Shown here in pieces: positions 8,131 through 17,150 of a stretch of 64,000 nucleotides of DNA; position 1 is the stretch's first letter, and each line of letters starts with the position of its first letter. Source of the stretch: Pseudomonas psychrophila (GTDB lineage: Bacteria > Pseudomonadota > Gammaproteobacteria > Pseudomonadales > Pseudomonadaceae); the NCBI RefSeq assembly GCF_001043005.1, contig NZ_JYKZ01000001.1:496001-560000 (forward strand), given 5' to 3'. The position numbers and the translations under genes were made by a program. The notes under the pieces were generated by a model, which made no database searches, was not told where the DNA came from, and was given only the letters and a program-made list of their open reading frames with translations.

Positions 8131-9330
8131 ATGTTAGAGAATCGTGGTGTAGTTTATCTTGGCGCCGGCAAAGTTGAAGTGCAGTCCATTGATTATCCGA
8201 AGATGCAGGATCCGCGTGGGCGCAAGATCGAACACGCGGTGATCCTGAAAGTGGTTACTACCAACATCTGCGGTTCAGACCAGCACATGGTCCGTGGGCG
8301 CACCACTGCGCAGGTAGGGTTGGTGCTCGGCCACGAAATTACCGGCGAGATCATCGAAAAAGGCCGTGACGTCGAGAATCTGAAAATCGGCGACTTGGTA
8401 TCGGTGCCCTTCAACGTGGCCTGCGGTCGATGCCGCTCCTGCAAAGAAATGCACACGGGCGTGTGCCTGAGCGTCAATCCGGGACGCCCTGGTGGTGCTT
8501 ACGGCTATGTCGACATGGGAGATTGGACCGGAGGCCAAGCAGAGTACGTGATGGTGCCCTACGCCGACTTCAACTTGCTCAAGCTGCCGGATCGAGACCG
8601 TGCCATGGAAAAAATCCGCGACCTGACCTGTCTGTCAGACATCTTGCCCACTGGCTATCACGGCGCAGTGACCGCAGGGGTTGGGCCGGGCAGCACCGTC
8701 TATGTCGCTGGTGCAGGCCCGGTTGGCTTGGCCGCGGCGGCCTCCGCACGGCTGCTTGGTGCCGCGGTGGTGATTGTTGGTGACGTCAACCCAATCCGCC
8801 TGGCTCATGCCAAAGCACAAGGCTTCGAGGTTGCTGATCTATCCAAGGACGTGCCCCTGCACGAACAGATTGCCACCCTGCTGGGTGAGCCTGAAGTGGA
8901 TTGCGCCGTGGACGCCGTCGGCTTCGAAGCCCGCGGCCACGGACATTCCGGGGTGAAGGCAGAAGCACCAGCGACGGTACTGAATTCACTGATGGGGGTA
9001 GTTCGTGTGGCCGGCAAGATCGGCATCCCAGGCTTGTACGTTACCGAAGATCCAGGGGCCGTCGATGCAGCCGCAAAAATGGGTAGCCTGAGCATTCGCT
9101 TCGGTCTGGGCTGGGCAAAGTCCCATAGCTTCCATACTGGTCAGACCCCAGTCATGAAGTACAACCGCCAACTGATGCAAGCCATCATGTGGGACCGAAT
9201 TAACATTGCCGAAGTGGTTGGAGTCCAAGTCATCAATCTGGACGAAGCGCCTCGAGGCTACGGAGAGTTCGATGCTGGGGTACCGAAGAAATTTGTCATC
9301 GACCCGCATCGTACTTTGAGTCGTTCTTGA
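8131..9330 (+). CDS. fdhA: Glutathione-independent formaldehyde dehydrogenase
   Basis: 399 residues, matching P. putida formaldehyde dehydrogenase (398 residues). Zinc-dependent alcohol dehydrogenase family: catalytic Cys47 in NICGSDQH, GHEITGE near residue 68, structural-zinc cysteines in CGRCRSCKEMHTGVC, and the nucleotide fold around VAGAGPVGLAAA. It oxidises formaldehyde to formate with tightly bound NAD. Its location directly before a VanA-type demethylase, which releases formaldehyde from O-methyl groups, gives it a clear detoxifying role. A 134-base gap separates it from the lactonase gene. Confidence 0.93.
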   Translation: MLENRGVVYLGAGKVEVQSIDYPKMQDPRGRKIEHAVILKVVTTNICGSDQHMVRGRTTAQVGLVLGHEITGEIIEKGRDVENLKIGDLVSVPFNVACGRCRSCKEMHTGVCLSVNPGRPGGAYGYVDMGDWTGGQAEYVMVPYADFNLLKLPDRDRAMEKIRDLTCLSDILPTGYHGAVTAGVGPGSTVYVAGAGPVGLAAAASARLLGAAVVIVGDVNPIRLAHAKAQGFEVADLSKDVPLHEQIATLLGEPEVDCAVDAVGFEARGHGHSGVKAEAPATVLNSLMGVVRVAGKIGIPGLYVTEDPGAVDAAAKMGSLSIRFGLGWAKSHSFHTGQTPVMKYNRQLMQAIMWDRINIAEVVGVQVINLDEAPRGYGEFDAGVPKKFVIDPHRTLSRS

Positions 9331-9375
9331 TCGCCCGCTCGTTCAAGAACAACAACACTCGGCAGGAGAATCAAT

Positions 9376-10425
9376 ATGTATCCCAAGAACGCGTGGTATG
9401 TCGCCTGTACGCCGGATGAAATTGCCGACAAACCTCTCGGACGGCAGATCTGCGGAGAAAAAATTGTTTTCTATCGTGGACATGAGCAGCGGGTCACTGC
9501 GGTGGAAGATTTTTGCCCGCACCGCGGTGCACCTCTGTCATTGGGCTATGTCGAGGATGGCAACCTCGTCTGCGGCTACCATGGCTTGGTCATGGGCGGC
9601 GATGGAACAACCGTGTCCATGCCCGGACAACGAGTTCGCGGCTTCCCGTGCAACAAGGCTTACGCTGTCGTAGAGCGGTATGGGTTCATCTGGGTCTGGC
9701 CCGGCGACCAACACCTGGCTGATCCAGCGCTGATCCATCATCTGGAATGGGCGGTCAGTGATGAGTGGGCCTACGGCGGTGGCCTGTTTCACATCGCCTG
9801 CGATTACCGGTTAATGATCGACAATCTCATGGATCTGACCCATGAGACCTATGTTCATGCCTCCAGTATCGGTCAGAAGGAAATTGACGAAGTTCCGCCC
9901 GTCACCACGGTCCACGGCAACGACGTCGTTACCGCACGACATATGGAAAACATCATGCCGCCACCTTTCTGGCGCATGGCCTTGCGCGGCAACAACTTAG
10001 CCGACGATGTACCGGTCGATCGATGGCAAATTTGCCGTTTTACCCCTCCCAGCCACGTCCTGATTGAGGTTGGGGTCGCGCATGCCGGTAAAGGTGGGTA
10101 TAACGCCCGCCCGGAATATAAAGCATCAAGTATCGTAGTCGATTTCATCACACCCGAGACAGAAACATCGATTTGGTATTTCTGGGGAATGGCACGAAAC
10201 TTCAACCCACATGATCAAGCCTTGACGGAGACCATTCGCGAAGGCCAAGGCAAAATTTTCAGTGAAGATTTGGAAATGCTTGAACGTCAGCAACGTAATC
10301 TACTCGAATCCCCCCAACGTAATCTGCTCAAGTTGAACATCGATGCAGGAGGTGTTCAATCCCGACGGATACTTGAGCGTATGCTTAGCCAGGAGCAACG
10401 TCTCATTCTCATAGACTCCGAATAA
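9376..10425 (+). CDS. vanA: VanA-like Rieske oxygenase (aromatic O-demethylase, oxygenase component)
   Basis: 349 residues. The N-terminal Rieske [2Fe-2S] domain has Cys47-x-His49 (CPHRGAP) and Cys66-x2-His69 (CGYHG). The C-terminal mononuclear iron site is indicated by NLMDLTHETYVH near residues 151-162. Length and motifs match the vanillate O-demethylase oxygenase, which converts vanillate to protocatechuate plus formaldehyde; syringate or methoxyhydroquinone-type substrates are possible relatives. A VanB-type ferredoxin reductase should follow but is absent, so electrons must come from a reductase encoded elsewhere. RBS GGCAGGAGAATC precedes the ATG. Confidence 0.85.
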   Translation: MYPKNAWYVACTPDEIADKPLGRQICGEKIVFYRGHEQRVTAVEDFCPHRGAPLSLGYVEDGNLVCGYHGLVMGGDGTTVSMPGQRVRGFPCNKAYAVVERYGFIWVWPGDQHLADPALIHHLEWAVSDEWAYGGGLFHIACDYRLMIDNLMDLTHETYVHASSIGQKEIDEVPPVTTVHGNDVVTARHMENIMPPPFWRMALRGNNLADDVPVDRWQICRFTPPSHVLIEVGVAHAGKGGYNARPEYKASSIVVDFITPETETSIWYFWGMARNFNPHDQALTETIREGQGKIFSEDLEMLERQQRNLLESPQRNLLKLNIDAGGVQSRRILERMLSQEQRLILIDSE

Positions 10426-11196
10426 CGGCAGGGCAGCAGTCTCGTAATACGCAGTGGAAGCGTATAACTTCAAAAAGCGAGCTCTTTAAGGTAATAGGCA
10501 TATTTATTACCCAAGAACGCCCCAACACTATGATTCTTCTGAGGGGCCCAGTTATTGAAGAAAGGCGTTCTTTGATAGCTATCAATTCTAAATTTCAGCA
10601 AACGCTGGTGCGGTGCTCTAAAGTTGAGCACCGAAGCACCATCCAAAAGTAGGAGCGCCTTAGCTTCATTGGAAATGACGAACGGATACAACAATTCGCA
10701 CATCCTGACAGACCGTGGGACAGATTTTAGCTTCCGATGAAACTATATCCTCGCTCTAAAGACCAGTGCAGAGATATGTAAGCCGTCATCGCGGCCGCCC
10801 AATAGTTCGCAGAAAGCATGAAGAGAACTTTACGTATGCGCCGGATCACACCCTCCCTCAGTTGTTTCCGAGTACCGATCAAACGTCGAGCGGAGACTCC
10901 TTAACCCACTTGACTGTGGCGGAGACACAGTGGGATACGAAGCAGCTTTCACCGACCTCAAGTAGCGATGCGGGATACGTCAGAGTCGCTCAGGACGTAG
11001 TTGAGAACCTGCAGAGTGCTTCCATCCGACGTTTACGCACTGACTTAGTGGAGGTCACGTTCGCATTGTATCTTGCGCCCCCGTACGCAGATCTATCCAA
11101 GGATAGGTGCCGAGCGGTTTTGCTCTTTTTAGACTGGGTGAGCCCCTGCCACGATCCAGCGACGTCATTTTCACCAGCAGCCAGAAGGATAAAAAA
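10426..11196. other. Gene-poor gap with a possible decayed fragment
   Basis: About 770 bases between the demethylase and the chemoreceptor. A 77-residue minus-strand frame (10470-10703) has protein-like composition and may be the relic of a larger gene; a 145-residue plus frame (10766-11203) is low in complexity and overlaps the chemoreceptor start. No terminator or RNA was recognised. Confidence 0.4.
10470..10703 (-). pseudogene. Unrecognised 77-residue frame, possible C-terminal gene relic
   Basis: The translation ends GNKYAYYLKELAF and contains ALLLLDGASVLNFRAPHQR, which reads like real protein rather than a random frame, but it has no clear ribosome binding site and no recognised domain. 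It faces the opposite way to the surrounding genes. It may be the remaining end of a gene lost during island rearrangement; it may also be noncoding. Confidence 0.2.
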
Positions 11197-12318
11197 ATGC
11201 TGACGCTCCTCCGCTCTGGCCTAGTCGATCTCCAGGTCGGTCGCAAACTTATGTTGGCGTTCGGTATGGTTTCTATCCTTTCGCTGGTCGCTCTCGCTAT
11301 CGCATTCCAATCCACACAGACACTGCTCAACGACAATCGACAAAATCAGGCGATTGCCGAGATGAACCTGCTTCTGCAGCAAGCACGCAGCGCAGAAAAG
11401 GACTTCGCTCTGAACGCAGATAAGCGCCCAGCCCAATTGGTCGACGTCACCTTGGCTGCACTTGAGCAGCATGCCAATGGATTAATCGTTGACGATGCGA
11501 CCAACCTTGTGGGACTGGACCAAATTCGCGCCAGCGCACAGGCTTACCGCAAGCAGTTCGGACAGTTCGTCACCGATTCTCATCAGGCCGCCCAAGCACT
11601 TAAAGACATGCAGAAGCAGGCCGACGAGGCCCGTATGCAATTTGAATTCGTGGAGCTGGAGATGTACAGCGCGCTGCGCGCAACCATAGCAACCCATCGC
11701 GAGTTGAACGCCGATACGCTGACCTTTGCGGAAAACGCCTCTGAATTGTTACGGCTGCTGCTGGCCTTACGTAACCGCGAATACTGTTATGTACAACAGG
11801 GAGGCGAACAGTGCCTGAAGGAATGGGAAGAACTCATGCAAGCTACTGAGAACAGCGTATCCCTCCTGCAGACGCGCATTAGTGCGGAACAGAAGGACGT
11901 CCTCCAGACAGCCCAGGAAGCCATAATTAGCTACCGTGTTGCCTTTAAGCAATATAGTGCCAATCGCATCGCCAATGAACGTGGTGCAGAAAAAATGAAA
12001 CAACTCGCCGATAGGGTAATGCGTGACACCGACCAAGCACTGTCCACTCACCAGCAGCAAATGGTGCGTCGGTCGACCTCCATCCTCCGTGTGCTGGTCA
12101 TCAGCGCCATGGTAATTCTCGGCTTAGCAACGCTGGCCGGCTGGGTGATTCGCCAACTGATTCTACCACCGTTGCGCCAGACTCTGGTTCTCGCGCAAAG
12201 CATCGCCGCGGGCGACCTCAGTAGGGACATCACAACAGGACGCAGAGACGAACTCGGCCAGTTGTGCCAAGCGATGAGTACCATGACGATCAATTTGCGC
12301 GAACTTGTCAAGCGTATC
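11197..12318 (+). pseudogene. Methyl-accepting chemotaxis protein, 5' part (split by IS66 element)
   Basis: The first 374 codons of a chemoreceptor, starting at ATG 11197 behind AGAAGGA. It has a first membrane helix (about residues 18-40), a roughly 250-residue all-helical periplasmic domain resembling the helical bimodular (HBM) ligand domain of McpS-type receptors, a second helix (about 296-320) and a HAMP domain (about 320-372). The coding sequence is cut exactly at the IS66 insertion. Reading continues into the element to a stop at 12574-12576, so a truncated product without a signalling domain could be made. Removal of the element and one 8-base duplicate would restore a 649-residue protein in frame. 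Confidence 0.9.
12311..12318. repeat. Left target-site duplication of the IS66 element
   Basis: AGCGTATC immediately before the left inverted repeat, identical to 15275-15282. Eight bases is the duplication length typical of IS66-family insertions. Confidence 0.95.
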
Positions 12319-12348
12319 GTAAGCGTCCGAACTACACCGCCTTGCAAC

Positions 12349-12927
12349 TCAAACCTTAATCCGTTTAAGCCACTGATTCACGCGCTCGCACTCAAATGCC
12401 GCCGGATCAAAAACATCGCCATGCCATTCAACCATGTCGTCATGCTCTGGATGATTGGGGTTGCCCATGGCCTCCAGAAAGTCCTCATAACCAGGCCCGC
12501 CACCCACGTCTTCCGGTGGGCAAGCATTGGCGCCATCGATGCAGTACGGCACCTGAGGACACGCAACCGCCGGTAACGTCTTTTCGACCTTGATACTGTG
12601 ATGCCAACTGTCACCAAAGTCGTAGAGATAATTAAATGTCCGCTTTCCGCTCAGCGCCTTGATCAGCGTTTTACGGGCTTCAGGGTTTACCGTCGGCCCC
12701 CAACCATCAGGGTCGGGCATGCCGTAATTCTCACCGGCAATTTCAAACTCATGCAGATGGCTATCACTCCAGCCCATCACGACCTGGATGACATGGTGCA
12801 GTTTGCCCAAGGTGATGTTTTCAGGCACCGCGAACCGACGCCAGATCGTCGGAGTGATCCACTTCAGCTCAATGTGCAGCAGCAACAGGTCGGGGGCGGG
12901 TTTGGGTAAACGGACAGTTTTAACCAT
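12349..12927 (-). CDS. Plasmid pRiA4b ORF-3-family protein (IS66 passenger gene)
   Basis: 192 residues. The sequence has features of the pRiA4b ORF-3 family: LKWITPTIWRRFAVPENITL near the N-terminus, HLHEFEI, YLYDFGDSWHHSIKVEK and a C-terminal GGGPGYEDFLEA region. The biochemical role of the family is not known to me. It starts 3 bases beyond the tnpC stop and lies wholly inside the inverted repeats, so it travels with the insertion sequence and is probably cotranscribed with the transposase genes. Confidence 0.85.
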   Translation of the reverse strand: MVKTVRLPKPAPDLLLLHIELKWITPTIWRRFAVPENITLGKLHHVIQVVMGWSDSHLHEFEIAGENYGMPDPDGWGPTVNPEARKTLIKALSGKRTFNYLYDFGDSWHHSIKVEKTLPAVACPQVPYCIDGANACPPEDVGGGPGYEDFLEAMGNPNHPEHDDMVEWHGDVFDPAAFECERVNQWLKRIKV

Positions 12928-12930
12928 GGA

Positions 12931-14436
12931 TCAGGCAGCCTCGCAGAATTCAGTCAGTGTGAGAGAAACGTTCCAGGGCAGCAGTTCGTCGACCCGATTG
13001 ATTGGGTAGTCGGCGATGCGCTCCAGCACGTGTGTCAAATAGGCTTGCGGGTTCAGGTCGTTGAGCTTGGCCGAACCCACCAGGCTGTAAATCGCAGCCG
13101 CTCGTTCTCCGCCGGCATCGGAACCGGCAAACAGGTAGTTTTTGCGGCCCAGCGCGACGGCGCGCAGCGCCCGTTCGGCGGCGTTGTTGTCGATTTCGAT
13201 TCGGCCGTCATCGCAGTAGCGCGTTAAAGCCTGCCACCGGTTGAGGGCATAGAGGATTGCACCGCCCAATGTCGATTTTTTCGACAGTTGAGCCAGCGTC
13301 TGGTTAAGCCACGCGTGCAGGTGCTCCAGCAGTGGACTCGCCCGACTTTGCCGAACCGTTTTTCTATGATCTGGCGGTTGTCCGCGGATCTCGCTTTCGA
13401 TGGCATACAGGGCCGCAATCCGTTGCAGCGCCTCACTGGCAAGTGGTGAAGCCTGGTCTTTGTAGACATCGTAAAACTTGCGGCGGGCGTGAGCCCAGCA
13501 GGCGGCTTCCTGAATGCTGCCTGCAGCATACAGCTGAGCGAAACCGGCGTAGCCGTCAGCCTGCAAGATCCCGCTGAAGCTCTTGAGATGAGCACGGGGA
13601 TGTTGCCCCTTGCGATCCGGCGAGTAGGCAAACCAGACCGCCGCCGGTGTCGTGTAACCGGCAGGTCGGTCGTCCCGCACGTATGTCCATAGGCGAGCCG
13701 TTTTGGTTTTGCCGTTGCCCGGCGCAAGTACACCAATCGGCGTGTCGTCGGCATGAACTTTATGGCCGCTCATGACATGACGCTCAAGGGTGTTGATCAG
13801 CGGCCTGAGCAATTGACTGCTCTGGCCGACCCAGTCGACCAGAGTTGAGCGCTCCAGATCCACGCCCTCACGGGCGTAGATCTCGGATTGCCGATACAGC
13901 GGCAAATGGTCAACAAACTTGGAGACCAGCACGTGGGCCAGTAGCCCAGGGCCTGCAAGGCCTCGGGCTATCGGGCGACTCGGTGCCGGCACCTGAGCGA
14001 TGTGCTCGCAGCAGCGGCAAACCCACTTGGGGCGAACATGGCGGATCACTTTGAAACGCGCTGGGACGTACTCCAGCACCTCAGACACATCCTCCCCCAA
14101 ATGGCGAAGTTTCCCACCGCAACCGGAGCATTGCGATTCGGGCTGATGGACGTGAATTTCGCGAGGCAGGTGTTCAGGCAACGGCTTGCGCCGAGAGACG
14201 ACGCGAGGGGGCGGTTCGATTGGTGGTGTCAGTTCAGTCTGGCTGACTTGCAACTCTTCAAGGCTCAACTGGAGTTGGTCGATCATGGCGTCCAGTTGCT
14301 CGGAACTGCGACCGAACTGCATACGACGCAGCTTGGCGATCATCATTTTCAAGCGCTCAATCTCTGCCCGCTGGGCAGAGACCAGAGCCTTCAAGGCTTG
14401 AAGATCGTTAGGCAAAGAGTCGGTCGCGAGCGTCAT
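12931..14436 (-). CDS. tnpC: IS66-family transposase TnpC
   Basis: 501 residues. An N-terminal helical segment (LKALVSAQRAEIERLK) resembles the IS66 leucine-zipper region; a zinc-finger-like segment CSGCGGK ... WVCRCCEH follows (about residues 100-145), then the DDE catalytic core with HADDTPIG, LQADGYAGF and NNAAERALR. The C-terminus resembles the IS66 C-terminal domain. Full length with no internal stop, so it should be active. It is the last of the three transposition genes and is followed at once by the passenger gene. Confidence 0.95.
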   Translation of the reverse strand: MTLATDSLPNDLQALKALVSAQRAEIERLKMMIAKLRRMQFGRSSEQLDAMIDQLQLSLEELQVSQTELTPPIEPPPRVVSRRKPLPEHLPREIHVHQPESQCSGCGGKLRHLGEDVSEVLEYVPARFKVIRHVRPKWVCRCCEHIAQVPAPSRPIARGLAGPGLLAHVLVSKFVDHLPLYRQSEIYAREGVDLERSTLVDWVGQSSQLLRPLINTLERHVMSGHKVHADDTPIGVLAPGNGKTKTARLWTYVRDDRPAGYTTPAAVWFAYSPDRKGQHPRAHLKSFSGILQADGYAGFAQLYAAGSIQEAACWAHARRKFYDVYKDQASPLASEALQRIAALYAIESEIRGQPPDHRKTVRQSRASPLLEHLHAWLNQTLAQLSKKSTLGGAILYALNRWQALTRYCDDGRIEIDNNAAERALRAVALGRKNYLFAGSDAGGERAAAIYSLVGSAKLNDLNPQAYLTHVLERIADYPINRVDELLPWNVSLTLTEFCEAA

Positions 14437-14473
14437 GACCGAATGTTACTTGGGATTTTTTCAGCGTGGCAAG

Positions 14474-14818
14474 TCAGACCGCGAGGATGGGTGCTGTACG
14501 AATTGGCCTGCGCCAATCAATGCCTTCCAACAGCATCGACAACTGCGCAGCCGTCAGCGACACGCTGCCGCTGGTTGCTTGCGGCCAGACAAAGCGTCCT
14601 TGTTCCAACCGTTTGCAAAACAGACACAACCCGTCGCCGTCCCACCATAGCAATTTGATCCGGTCACCGCGCCGTCCGCGAAAAGCAAAGATCTGACCGG
14701 AGAACGGATCGGCTTCAAGCTGAGTCTGCACCAGTGCGGCTAAACCGTCGAAGCCACGGCGCATGTCCGTGACGCCGGCAGCGATCCAGATGCGGGTTCC
14801 AGCGGGCGGAGCAATCAT
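14474..14818 (-). CDS. tnpB: IS66 accessory protein TnpB (Orf2-like)
   Basis: 114 residues with the conserved IS66 Orf2 pattern TRIWIAAGVTDMRRGFDGLA at the N-terminus and FRGRRGDRIKLLWWDGDG in the middle. It is needed with TnpA and TnpC for IS66 transposition. The start overlaps the tnpA stop by 4 bases (ATGA), which suggests coupled translation. Confidence 0.95.
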   Translation of the reverse strand: MIAPPAGTRIWIAAGVTDMRRGFDGLAALVQTQLEADPFSGQIFAFRGRRGDRIKLLWWDGDGLCLFCKRLEQGRFVWPQATSGSVSLTAAQLSMLLEGIDWRRPIRTAPILAV

Positions 14819-15204
14819 CGCAGTAACTGCTGCAAGATGAGTTGCAGGGTCTGCGGGTCAGGCGTGCCAGTGATGCGCAGCTTGGCTTTTCCCGCCTCAA
14901 CAACGATCACGGAATGACACTCAGGCGGTGACTGAATGACTTGCGGTAAATCTATTGGCGCCTCGATCACCTGGACAGGCAAAAGCGTTGCACTCTGGCT
15001 GGCCGGGCCGAACAAGCCCTCTTGATATTGCTGCCGCCAGCGAAAGACCAGGTTGGCATTGACGTCATGCTCACGAGCGATCAACGACACGGAGGCGCCA
15101 GGCTGGAACGTGGCTTCGACAACTTTGCGTTTGAACTCTGGCGGGAAGTTGGGGCGACGACCGGGTCGACGGGCTGGGGCAATGATATCCAAGATAGTGT
15201 CCAC
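14815..15204 (-). CDS. tnpA: IS66 accessory protein TnpA (Orf1-like, helix-turn-helix)
   Basis: 129 residues. The N-terminal half is a transposase-type helix-turn-helix (FPPEFKRKVVEATF, then VSLIAREHDVNANLVFRWR), followed by a variable linker and a conserved C-terminal strand region. First gene of the element, beginning 70 bases inside the right end. The frame is intact. Confidence 0.93.
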   Translation of the reverse strand: MDTILDIIAPARRPGRRPNFPPEFKRKVVEATFQPGASVSLIAREHDVNANLVFRWRQQYQEGLFGPASQSATLLPVQVIEAPIDLPQVIQSPPECHSVIVVEAGKAKLRITGTPDPQTLQLILQQLLR

Positions 15205-15274
15205 TAAAAAATGGTGTCCACTATCTTGGCCAATTCGGAGGGCTGTCAGCAGAGGGTGCTGGCCGGACGGTTAC

Positions 15275-15282
15275 AGCGTATC
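15275..15282. repeat. Right target-site duplication of the IS66 element
   Basis: AGCGTATC directly after the right inverted repeat, identical to 12311-12318. Confidence 0.95.
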
Positions 15283-16110
15283 GTGCAGGGAATCGATCAA
15301 TTGCATCGTGCGACCGGTGGCCTGGAAGAGGCCAGCCGGCAGAGTAGCGCAGGAGCGTGCAGTCAACAGTATCAAACTGAACAGGCGGCCACTGCGACCC
15401 AGCAGATGGCGTACTCGGCTGAGGCAGTAGCCCGACACGCCGAAGAAGCTTTGCAAGTTGCTCGTCAGGCAAATCAACAGGCCGGTGCCGGCGAACGGGT
15501 AGTTCGCCAGACTGCGGAACAGATCGGACGGCTCGCCGAGGATGTGGATCTTTCCGTACAGACCATCCAGCACCTACACGAATGCAGCGGACGCATCGGA
15601 GGAGTTCTCGATGTGATTAAGGCGGTGGCAGAGCAGACCAATCTGCTGGCCCTAAACGCAGCCATCGAGGCGGCGCGTGCCGGCGAACAGGGACGCGGCT
15701 TCGCCGTGGTGGCCGACGCGGTACGCACTCTAGCGAAGCGCACACAAGCTTCGACCCGCGAGATCGAATTGCTCATCGCCGAACTACAGACCATGTCAGA
15801 ACGCACCGTTCAGCAGATGACCGGTAGCGCCCAGCTCAGTCGGGAGGCGGTAGCTTACAGCGATCAAGCACGCCAAGCTTTAACGCTGATCACTGACGCA
15901 GTGAACAGCATTGAGCAGCTTAATCAAAAGATAGCCACCGCGGCAGAGGAACAGAGCGCAGTGGCCGCCGAGATAAGCCACAATGTCGAGCATGTGCGAA
16001 GCATTGCCGAGCAAAGCGCCCAGACGAATGAAAAGATGGCCGGATCTACCACCGAGCTAGCACATCTAGGCGGCGAATTGCACCAACGAGTGCAACAGTT
16101 CCGCATTTGA
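15283..16110 (+). pseudogene. Methyl-accepting chemotaxis protein, 3' part
   Basis: Continuation of the split chemoreceptor: the next codon after the excised element is GTG 15283, in the same reading phase as the 5' part. It encodes the cytoplasmic signalling domain (275 residues) with the hairpin tip [20 protein letters not shown] and [15 protein letters not shown]; the usual DEVR is DAVR here. The end ([15 protein letters not shown]) resembles McpS-type receptors. Separated from its start, it should not be made, unless from a start inside or at the end of the element. Confidence 0.9.
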
Positions 16111-17150
16111 ACATGCTGCTATCTTTAACCAATCCGCAACTATTGACACTGGGAAAACAGTTCAAAACGAGCAAGCCAGCCGCCGCGTTGTAGCCAATGT
16201 TTATAGGGCGATCGGCGCAACCGTTGGTAATGCCACAGATGCATTTTGGGGCAGCTAGCTCTCAAGTAGTCGGCTCAGTGAAAACGTTTTGTCGCTAAAT
16301 AAAGAGCAGTTCCGGCGTCACCCTTGAGGCCGCATTGCACACCCCGGCGCGCAAAAAACCAGATAGGTTTTCTTCCATATAGCCAACTTTTCCGGCTGCA
16401 GCGCTATGTTGCTGACCTCTCATTCTTGACCATGCTTTACACCGATGTTGATCGGCCACTAGTACCAATAAGAAGACCACGCACCCTCCTCCTCAGCGTG
16501 TGTTCGCGCGGAGTTCACACTGACCCAAGCTACCGATTGGAGACTTAAGAGAATTGCAGAGGACTCATTCTATTCCGTCTAAAGAAGAACAGCACAGCTG
16601 AACACATGGATCAGTTATCAGCCGGCGGAACAGACACTGGAAGATCAGCTGTTGTTCAGCTGCATTGACCTCCTAGCTCGATGGCCATCCGTTCCTCTGA
16701 AAACAATTGGGAGCTACCGGCACAATACCACCAACGAGCTTTTATCCTCGCGGAACCTCGCGATACGCTTGAGGTCAGGCCTAAGTCATTTATATATTCC
16801 GTAATTACTATCTATCGATAGGTGATTATTGCTGAAAATCACACCAATCTATAAGAAAATAAGCACTTGGAAGGGCAATAGAGTAGACGTACAACAAGTA
16901 GCAGCACACCCACGGGATAGCAATAGAGTTTTAAAAGAAAAAATGCTTCGTTGAGGGAGTAGCGACCCCATATTCTTCTGGTTGGCCATGTATTTAGAAC
17001 CTCCATCCACTGAGACTTGTTGCTAAACCACAACCAACAATACAGCGCCCGGCACCCGTTAGCTTGACAGATAATTTCGTTATCATAAACCAAATTATCC
17101 GAACAGCAAACTAAAAATACCGACACCCCACAAATAATAAAGGCATTTAT
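16111..17150. other. Long gap without recognised genes, AT-rich at its right end
   Basis: About 1,040 bases. Open frames here are short and lack ribosome binding sites or recognisable domains. Base composition becomes clearly AT-rich from about 16,780 toward the SDR gene, where a promoter is likely. The segment may hold decayed sequence from earlier rearrangements. Confidence 0.5.

Larger units (their letters stand above)
12319..15274 (-). mobile_element. IS66-family insertion sequence, 2,956 bp, with passenger gene
   Basis: The element is bounded by imperfect inverted repeats: left GTAAGCGTCCGAACTACACC and, read inward from the right end, GTAACCGTCCGGCCAGCACC (15 of 20 identical). Perfect 8-base duplications AGCGTATC flank it. 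It carries tnpA, tnpB and tnpC in the usual order on the minus strand, all uninterrupted, plus a fourth gene of the pRiA4b ORF-3 family between tnpC and the left end. It lies between the HAMP and signalling domains of a chemoreceptor gene. Intact ends, duplications and frames indicate a recent, potentially mobile insertion. Confidence 0.97.

Noticed and set aside
10766..11203. Plus-strand frame of 145 codons before the chemoreceptor
   Set aside because: No ribosome binding site, no recognised domain, and overlap with the chemoreceptor start; kept only as part of the gap description.
14002..14658. Plus-strand frame of 218 codons inside the IS66 element
   Set aside because: Antisense to tnpC and tnpB, with no recognised domain.
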